This document shows positions 57,080-64,000 of a DNA stretch of 64,000 bases, in pieces. The notes under the pieces were generated by a model, which was not told the DNA's origin, searched no databases, and saw only the letters and a program-made list of their open reading frames with translations. Within the stretch, counting starts at the first letter, position 1; the number at the start of each line of letters is the position of its first letter. Both the position numbers and the translations under genes were made by a program. The stretch spans positions 7,929-71,928 of the forward strand of contig NQMI01000011.1 in NCBI GenBank assembly GCA_002270565.1, in the 5' to 3' direction. The stretch comes from Stenocarpella maydis. Lineage: Eukaryota > Ascomycota > Sordariomycetes > Diaporthales > Diaporthaceae.

Positions 57080-57597
57080 TGTATGACAACATCGGAGTGG
57101 TGATGTTCAGCCAGGCAGTCAGCGAGAGCACCAGCCATGAGGGGTTTGAAGGACGTTGGCTCTGTCTGCGCCAGGCAGCCAAAGCCGGCCGAGACGAGAC
57201 GGGCTGACAAAGAGACCTAACGGAGACGAGACGCGATTGATGTCATTCGGCCAGGCGCGTTTTGGGCGCGTCGAGACCTGCCCGCGCTGCCATTATGATC
57301 CCTGCACAGGCCCTGCACCCCTGCCGCCTTCAGTGTATCGCAGAGCAGAGCTGCCGGGCTGTAGAGGAAGGCGGGGTCTGTGTACTCCATACACTAAGTA
57401 CGGAGTAGACTATGTCACCTCGAGCTCCAAATTCCAATTGGAAACTGCTCATCTCCAAGCTTGTTCCTCGTGCATACAATCATAAAATACCAAGTACACC
57501 AGCTCAAAGGACAAAGCATCTTCTTCTCCGCTTCCCGTTCACCCAAAGTTCCAGACTTTGCCCGCATAATACATACAAGTCTTCGGACAGTTGCAAC
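57080..57597. other. Divergent promoter of FAN1 and Sdc1 genes
   Basis: 518 bp between the two start codons. I see no coding sequence. Confidence 0.5.
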
Positions 57598-58793
57598 ATG
57601 TCAGAAACCACGCCCGTCTTTGACCCGCAGGTCCTCGAGAACACATCAAGCGCACCTGAGGCCGAGGGCTCTGCGACGACAACTACGACGACAACAGCAA
57701 CAGACAATGGGCTAGCAAAGGAGAATAATGGCCACGATGTCACAATGGCAGGGATGGAGGAATCGGGAGCAGCAAAAAGTACGAAGCCTGGGGCTGATGC
57801 AGCTGTGAGTGTTTCTGTGTCTACCATTCCGTTCACCTCGAGCCAGCACTGCTCCATTCACCACCACAAGCACAATCGCATTCGCAGCACAATGACGTTT
57901 AGGGCGACATCAGACATGCATTCTGCCTTGGGCGGCTATTTAATATTCCCTTCTTTGGCCCCATCTTGCCTCTTCAGTCCAGTCTTTCAAGAGTGACCCA
58001 AGCATCACTTGCTATCCCACAACCCACCGTCTTTGCCATCGCACCAGATCATTCCTCACCATCTACACTTCACCACCACCCCTCGCCTTCGCACTGCCCC
58101 ACAGCTCGTCAAGTTGAAGACCAAGATGACCTCGACCAAGACCACCTTGACCTTCGGCCTCTCCAGGCCCTACCCCACAGGCTCCTACCGAAGCCCCCAG
58201 AACCCCGGCATGGTCCACCTCAAGGCCCCCTCTGACTTTCTCGCCCAGCTCGCTCTCGCGGGTGGCAACAGCAGCAGCAGCAACCAGCCAGCCACGGCCT
58301 CCTCCGCGACCAACCCGCCGACTCCAAACCGCACGTCCACCCCGACCGGCTCCAAGGAGACCCCAGCCCCCGCCTCCGCCCCGCGCCTCGAGACCGGCTC
58401 GTCGCGCGCCGCCTCCGCCGCGCCCGCTGACCGCACCGCCGATAGAGTCGCCATGCCCACCGAGCCGGCCGCCCACGGCGCCCCGACACGCCAGTACCTC
58501 AACAGCAAGGTCACCTACCACGTCCTGGAGGGCATGAAGATTGTCGCCAAGGAGCGGTAAGCACACATATATACNCCCCCAAACAGGTCTTTTTGGTGGT
58601 GGAATGACTCGGCTGACTTTTTGGGTCTCAACCTCGCGACGACAACAGGCCCGCCGATCCCCTCCGCGTCCTAGGCGAGTTCCTCCTCAGGCGCAGCGCC
58701 GAGCTCAGCAGCAGCGCCGGCGCCGATGGCGCAGTCGCGGGCGACAAGGAGAAGTCAAAGGAGAACGGCGCCGATGCCTCTGTGATAGAGTAG
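57598..58793 (+). CDS. SDC1: COMPASS histone H3K4 methyltransferase subunit Sdc1 (Dpy-30 domain)
   Basis: Sdc1/Dpy-30 is a small subunit of the Set1/COMPASS complex needed for H3K4 methylation. Exons 57598-57804, 58105-58556 and 58649-58793 join in phase to 267 aa. The Dpy-30 dimerisation motif TRQYLNSKVTYHVLEGMKIV-AKERPADPLRVLGEFLLRRS lies at about 190-240 and is completed across intron 2. The rest is low-complexity Ser/Thr/Ala/Pro sequence. Intron 1 (57805-58104) is 300 bp; the acceptor at 58104 was chosen by phase, and an alternative start at the Met of MTSTKTTLTFG in exon 2 would remove exon 1. Intron 2 contains an undetermined base at 58575. The short charged C-tail ends in SVIE. Confidence 0.9.
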
Positions 58794-59880
58794 CGGATGC
58801 GACACGCGAGAGAAGAAAAAAATTTGACCGAGCACACGACCCCGGGTATTTCTGCCGCCGGGCGGTGCTGCACGGCTGCTGCCTGCTGATAGAAGACGAT
58901 GATGATGGTATGTTGATCTCGTGGGGAGAGGGTTCAGGGCTGCGTCTTGGCTTTGAGTATGTTTCTTCCCGACACACACACAGAGACACAAACATTGTAG
59001 GACATTGTGCTGACCCCTTCCTCGCACGCACGCGAGAAACAGCCCCTAGCTGCAAAACATGCTTTGGGCACCTCGGTTAAGCTATGCTATGGTCCAGGGC
59101 GGCCCCGCGTCGGCAAAGGGCCTCTCGCAACGCGACAGGCAGATGGCGGCCTCGCCAGCAAGCGTTGTTTGCCTTGTACTAAACGCAGTTGGTTCACGAG
59201 GGGCTGACTATGCACACTTGGTCTGTGTTCCTCGAGAGGTGGTCCGAGTAATAACCAAAAGAGAAAAAAAAAGGTGTGGCAGCATGGGCAATGGAAATTC
59301 GGAGTCTCGGGGTGTCAACGTTGTGCTGGAGCCAGCTGTCCGCGGAATTAATTGCAAGGCAGTATAGGGGGGGCCGGGGTCATCACAAGATACCACTTTC
59401 ATTCCCGGTTGCACATATTTTTTCAAGCACATTTCTCGCCGTGGTTGGCATGGTGAAATCTCCGTCATTTGTGTGTAGTGAGTGCAGTACGGGTCGGTAG
59501 TGCAGGCGCGCTTTGCGATTTTCGCTCATCTAACCTCTACCAAAGGGGAGGTCCGACATGGTATCATCATCCTCCTCCCCCAAGCCAGTCGACGAGGGTG
59601 TCGGCCCTCCCTCCGGCCTGGTCACCGTCCATTTCCCCAACTCCATACCAGACTGTGGTCATCGAACAAGAGACCCGGGGAAAAAACCAGCCAATAATGC
59701 ACCATCTTTTTTTTCCTTGTCTTCCCGTGACCCCCTCCTTCACAACCATCCATCCATCCATCATCGACACATGGCGGCGGCGACGGATGACAGAAGCAGC
59801 AGCAGCAGAGTAGCAGCTGTGGAACACAGCTGGACTACTACCAACATGACATGACGTGACATGCGCGCTCGCTCGCTCGC
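58794..59880. other. Intergenic, convergent 3' flanks
   Basis: 1.1 kb between the Sdc1 and Rps13 genes, with simple-sequence stretches (CATC repeats near 59750, GCTC repeats near 59870). No gene is supported. Confidence 0.5.
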
Positions 59881-60858
59881 TTAGGCGACCATGGTGGAGG
59901 CGGTGGCGGCCTCGTAGCGCCAGGTGGGGGGCAGGACGCCGACGGTCTTGTAGTAGCGGGCGAGACGGTGGATGCGGGACTCGATCAGGATGAGGCGGAA
60001 CTTGGAGTCCTTGTCCTTGCGGTTGCGCTCGAGGTGCTTACGGACGGCGACAGCCTGGTAATGGGGGCGACGGGGTGCTCTGGTTAGCCGGACACACACG
60101 CGGTTGGGGCATCAACGGGGATCAGAGAGGGATTGCCAAGGCTCCCGGACCAGGGAGTGCTAGTGATTTTGTTGTTCTGTTCTTTCTTTTTTACTCACCT
60201 TCTTGATCAACATGTACAGGTCCTCCGGGATGTCGGGGGCGAGGCCTGTTGTGAGATCACTCTGTCAGCTCATGACCGAACAGAGGCAGATGTGTTTTTT
60301 TTTCTTTTGCGCGCTTCGTAGCCGGCCCGGTACAAACGTCCCGAGGCCGTGCCATTGGCTTCAGGCTCTCAGGCGCGTCTGCATAGCAGGGGGGGCCAAT
60401 GGCATAGCATGGCAAAGTATTGTATGGGTTTTGTCTTCGACACGACTGGTCGAAAAAGTATTTCTTTATCTGCCAGTCGTATTTGACAAAGGGGCGTTCA
60501 GATTGGGTGAGCCGTACCGCTGGACTTGAGGATACGCAGAATGCGGTTACCTGGGAGCACACAAAATATAAAGTCAGCCTTTCCCATCCTCCCTAAAGAT
60601 GCTGCGTATCTACCGTTTCTCCCTCTCTGCCAGGGCGGGAGAAGAAAAAAACATACCGGTGACGACCTTGACCTGGGCGATTCCGTGCGAGTCGCGCAGG
60701 ATGACACCGATCTGGGAGGGGGTGGCGCCCTTCTTTGCCAGCTTGCAGATCTGGTCGACGACCTGGTCGGGGGTGGTCTTGAGCCACGAGGGGGGGCTGC
60801 GGCTGTAGGGGAGGGCAGATGCCGAGATTCCCTTTCCGTTGGAGTGAAGACGACCCAT
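59881..60858 (-). CDS. RPS13: 40S ribosomal protein uS15 (Rps13)
   Basis: uS15 is a core small-subunit protein binding the central domain of 18S rRNA. Exons 60657-60858, 60518-60550, 60199-60245 and 59881-60054 join in phase to exactly 151 aa, the normal eukaryotic length. [65 protein letters not shown] and [20 protein letters not shown] are all typical and in order, ending TASTMVA. Exon 2 is only 33 bp. The multiple introns near the 5' half are common in fungal ribosomal protein genes. Confidence 0.97.
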
Positions 60859-62044
60859 ATTGGCTGGTTGTTGATGAGAAGGGTTTGACGGTGCGGAGGG
60901 ACTGGTGTCGTCGTAGTCGTCGTCAAAAAAAAGACTCTGCTGGTCGTGATGCGAGGGTTCGGCTGCTGGCTGCTTCAAAATTCCCTGGCAGCGGATTTTG
61001 GGGGGAGGTGGCGCGGGTTCGAAGTTTGCGTGGGACGTGCAAACTCGCCAGTGGGCCCCGGCAAAAAGGTCGGGCCGCCGCGGTGGGCCTTGATTGGCTC
61101 GAGGAGCTGTGCAAGCTTGAGCGGGACTGTGGGTCTACCTGCGAGGCCAAGCTTCATCTGCAAATCTTTCGGGGGAGCGAGCTGGAATCAAGGCTTGTTT
61201 ATTTCCTCCGCAGAACAACTACACCCGACAGCATCGCACGCTCTCTCAAGCGGTCAAGCCGCCAAAGCTGGTAAGTCCAGGGCACCTGCCCTTCTCTTTT
61301 TTTCTCCGCTCCTGTGCTCAAGTGATGATCAACAACCTATTTTTCTAAATACTATTCTGGTACCTCTTATGTTAGGCTTCCTTCGGGATTCCGATGAATG
61401 TAATGGACTTCTGACAGCACATGCTCTCGCGCTTCGTTTCTTCTACTTCACTTGCTAGTCGAGATTGCACTGCTGACTCCGAACCTGCAGGTTCTTGGCC
61501 CTTTTGCCGCCCGCGTGTCGGTGTCGTGGGGTGGAACGGTGCTGTTTCTGGCAGGCTGACCATTGCGTTTTGACTGCGGCTCGTGATAGCCGTCTGTTTT
61601 GTTGCTCAGGAAAGACAGGGCAGATTGTGGTAGTCCCGTGGAGGAATCCGCCTAGCCATAGCGATTAATATTAATTTTTTGTAGTTCATGTCTCCCGGTC
61701 TCTGGACATGTCTTGTTCCACGTGCAGGGCGACCCACGAAAATGCCACAACACATTACTGCTCGTCAAGCTCATCTTGTGTCGGCTCACTGCTCAGTGCT
61801 GAATGAACTATTGCTACTTTACACGACCCATTTTAAAACCTGGGGATCGGAGTTCATGCCGGAATTCACACAGGATTCTCCCCGCCTCCGCCCTGCCAGC
61901 CTTCACGTATGTTTTTTTTTGGAATGTTTAATGAACGTCCCTGTAGTACTGCTCCATTTACTGCCATGGTTGATGCCTCGCTAATAAAGCCGGCCACGTA
62001 AAGCCGGCCTTTTGCATGCTTTCCCGTGTCCGCCTTTGATCCCA
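60859..62044. other. Intergenic (1.2 kb)
   Basis: Promoter of RPS13 and 3' flank of the U2AF gene. No gene is supported; the open frames here lack any start or splice logic. Confidence 0.5.
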
Positions 62045-63853
62045 TTACCAAGCGCCGACCTCAAAGTTCTCCTCAGGGAAGTATGTCGTGACAACCGTCC
62101 GGTCGGCAAACTTCCTGCCAGCCAGGGCCTTTAGGGCCTTTGTCGCCGATTCTGGCGTGTCATACTTGACATAAATCTTGCCAACACCGGCAGACTGGCG
62201 GCTGCCGCCAACCGGGCGGGGAACCTTGATTTCTACAATCTGCCCGTACTTGGAGCATTCTTCGCGAACATCGTCACAGATCTCTGCATGGTCATCAGCA
62301 GGTCTCCTGTACCTGTTAGGGTCGGTGGGCATGTTCACGTACCTTCGTAATCATCATTGTCCATCAGCTCCTCGGGCGTCACCATGTTGAGCAGCTGCAG
62401 GATACGGGTAACCTCAGAGTCGGTGGACGTGGTGCCGGCAAGCATGGACATAGCGTTGACCCCCATCTCCACGCCTGCGACCTGTGTGATTCCTATACTG
62501 GCCTTGCGAACCTTGAGGTGGTTCTCGCCCAGTTCCATGTTGTCGAGAGCCTTAATCGCGACTTCGGTGGCGGCTGGGTCGAGATACTCGCAGAAAGCAA
62601 TGCCCTGTTGAGTAGTTGATCGGTCAGGATGTGATTTTCACGGAAGAAAAAAAAAATGCGGCAACATAGGGACATACCCGCGACTCCTCCGTGCTACGGT
62701 CCTGGACCAGAACGAATGCCTTAAGCTCACCGAAGCTGCTGAGCAGCTCCAGGACCTGCTCGGTCGTCAGGTACGGCGGGATGTTGGTCACGCTGATCTT
62801 GTTCGGCGTGTCGATGACAATGTTGGAAACACGGCCAGGCTCGTAGTTGGGATCATCCACCACGGCCGGGACGATATAGTCCTTGGGCCGTCGGATCTGC
62901 AGGCCTGAGGGCTTTCCGTTTTCTGCTCCGTTGGCATCGTCGGCCTCCATCGACTGCCCATCCAAGGCCAGGGCAACAGTGGCGTCGTCGGGGGTCTTGA
63001 ACTCGACTAAGGCAAATGAGTGGTCGCCGGATATCTGGACGAGAGCGCAGGGGTCGGTGGACTCTACGACGTTCAGCCCGTTGAGCTGCAAGTTGAAGTA
63101 GCTCGAGATGGATTCCTCGGTTGCCGAGGGAGGCAGGTTCGAGACGACGAGGCGCTTGGCCTGCCGCGAGTTGGTGGGCTTGAGGGTCGCACTGCTGACC
63201 GAGTTGCCGGGCTGGTTCATGAACGCCTGGAGCTTGGTCGGGTCCATCTGCTGCTGTCTGGGTGCCCCAGGCAGCGGGAACATGCCGGAGAGCTTGGCCT
63301 GCTCTGCCGTGACATTCTCGTATCCCGGGGGCTTTATGTCCCACTGCACCAGCCGCCGCTTGCGCTCCAGGACGGGGGTGATGTCGGTAAGGTCCGGAGT
63401 GGGCTCTCTCTTCTTAGGTGGTGGCGAGTCGCTACGGCGTCGCTGGGCGCTGAATTCGTCCTGGTCACGGTCCCTCTCCCTCTCTCTGTCCCCCCGGTCG
63501 CGCCCACCGCCATAGCCACGCCCACCACCTCCGCCACGGCGCCGGTCGTCAAAGAGGTCACGGTCGCGACGGGGGGGTCTGTCATCGTCCCTACGGCCGC
63601 CGCCGCCGCCGCCGGGTGCGTCACGTCTTGGTGGTCTCTCGCGGTCCCAGTCCCGGTCTCCACGGCGGTCTCGCCCGGTATACCTATCCTCGCGTTCCCG
63701 ATCGCGGTGGTTCCTGCTGGACGAGTAGCTGTCTACCTCGCCACCGACGTCGCGCCGGCGCGAGCTGTCGTAGGGGGATCGAGAGCGGCGTCGGCGATCG
63801 CGGTCATGGCCCCGGTCTCGTCGATCGTCACGGTCACGGCGGGAGGACTGCAT
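62045..63853 (-). CDS. U2 snRNP auxiliary factor large subunit (U2AF65), possibly missing a first exon
   Basis: U2AF65 binds the polypyrimidine tract at 3' splice sites and recruits U2 snRNP. Exons 62678-63853, 62343-62604 and 62045-62283 join in phase to 558 aa from the ATG at 63853. The N-terminus is an RS/RD-rich domain with Gly-rich stretches. Next is the U2AF35-binding motif KRRLVQWDIKPPGYE, then RRM1 (RLVVSNLPPSATEESI), RRM2 (ISVTNIPPYLTTEQVLELL, with GIAFCEYLDP after intron 1) and a C-terminal UHM (LQLLNMVTPEELMDNDDYEE, ending ENFEVGAW). The ATG at 63853 overlaps a good acceptor (TTTATGCAG, exon from 63847), so the true start may lie in an exon beyond 64000. Confidence 0.92.
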
Positions 63854-64000
63854 AAAGATATTGTTAGCAACCAGACAGAAAGGGAGACCAGTATTAGAGC
63901 TGTTAGAGCTCGCGGTGGGGTTCGAGGTGCTCAATGCAGGGTGTCTGAGCTCGAACCAGGCGTCGCTGATCTGACGACAATACAGAGCGATACGGTCGAA

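Overview
The window is nuclear DNA of a filamentous ascomycete (Pezizomycotina; a Sordariomycete-like fungus is my inference). Evidence: short GT-AG introns of about 50-300 bp in most genes; fungus-specific families (PTH11-type seven-helix receptor, NACHT-ankyrin NLR, C2H2 plus fungal-specific-domain transcription factor, several GMC oxidoreductases); a Fot1/pogo transposon; and AT-rich islands whose coding relics carry many stop codons, as expected of RIP mutation.

Layout. 1-10.4 kb: the 3' part of an extended SDR reductase (+), a flavocytochrome b2 L-lactate dehydrogenase (-), an FMN split-barrel protein (+), a secreted proline-repeat protein (-) and the ribosome-assembly GTPase Nog2 (+). 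10.4-14.6 kb: an aldo/keto reductase whose 3' end and flank are repeated exactly once (1,367 bp), with an N between the copies. 14.6-21 kb: a repeat-rich accessory island holding a broken NACHT-ankyrin NLR gene split in frame by a degenerate Fot1/pogo element with perfect 46-bp inverted repeats. 21-27.5 kb: an amino-acid permease, a NodB/HpPgdA-type deacetylase and a PTH11-like receptor, all on the minus strand.

28.3-49.1 kb looks like a metabolic gene cluster: UbiA-type membrane prenyltransferase/terpene cyclase (-), GMC oxidoreductase (+), zinc alcohol dehydrogenase (-), amidase (+), SDR (-), C2H2/fungal_trans regulator (+), a frameshifted SET-domain gene (-) and a second, secreted GMC oxidoreductase (+). 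Several neighbours are divergent pairs that could share promoters. No PKS, NRPS or P450 is present in the window, so any cluster would be terpenoid or catabolic.

51-64 kb: an uncharacterised multi-exon gene (-), then conserved housekeeping genes: FAN1-type nuclease (-), COMPASS subunit Sdc1/Dpy-30 (+), ribosomal protein uS15/Rps13 (-) and the large U2AF splicing factor (-, 5' end probably off the right edge).

Exon coordinates were derived by hand from splice signals, reading phase and family knowledge. Reading phase closes for every gene given with exact exons. No homology search was run, so family names rest on recognised motifs.
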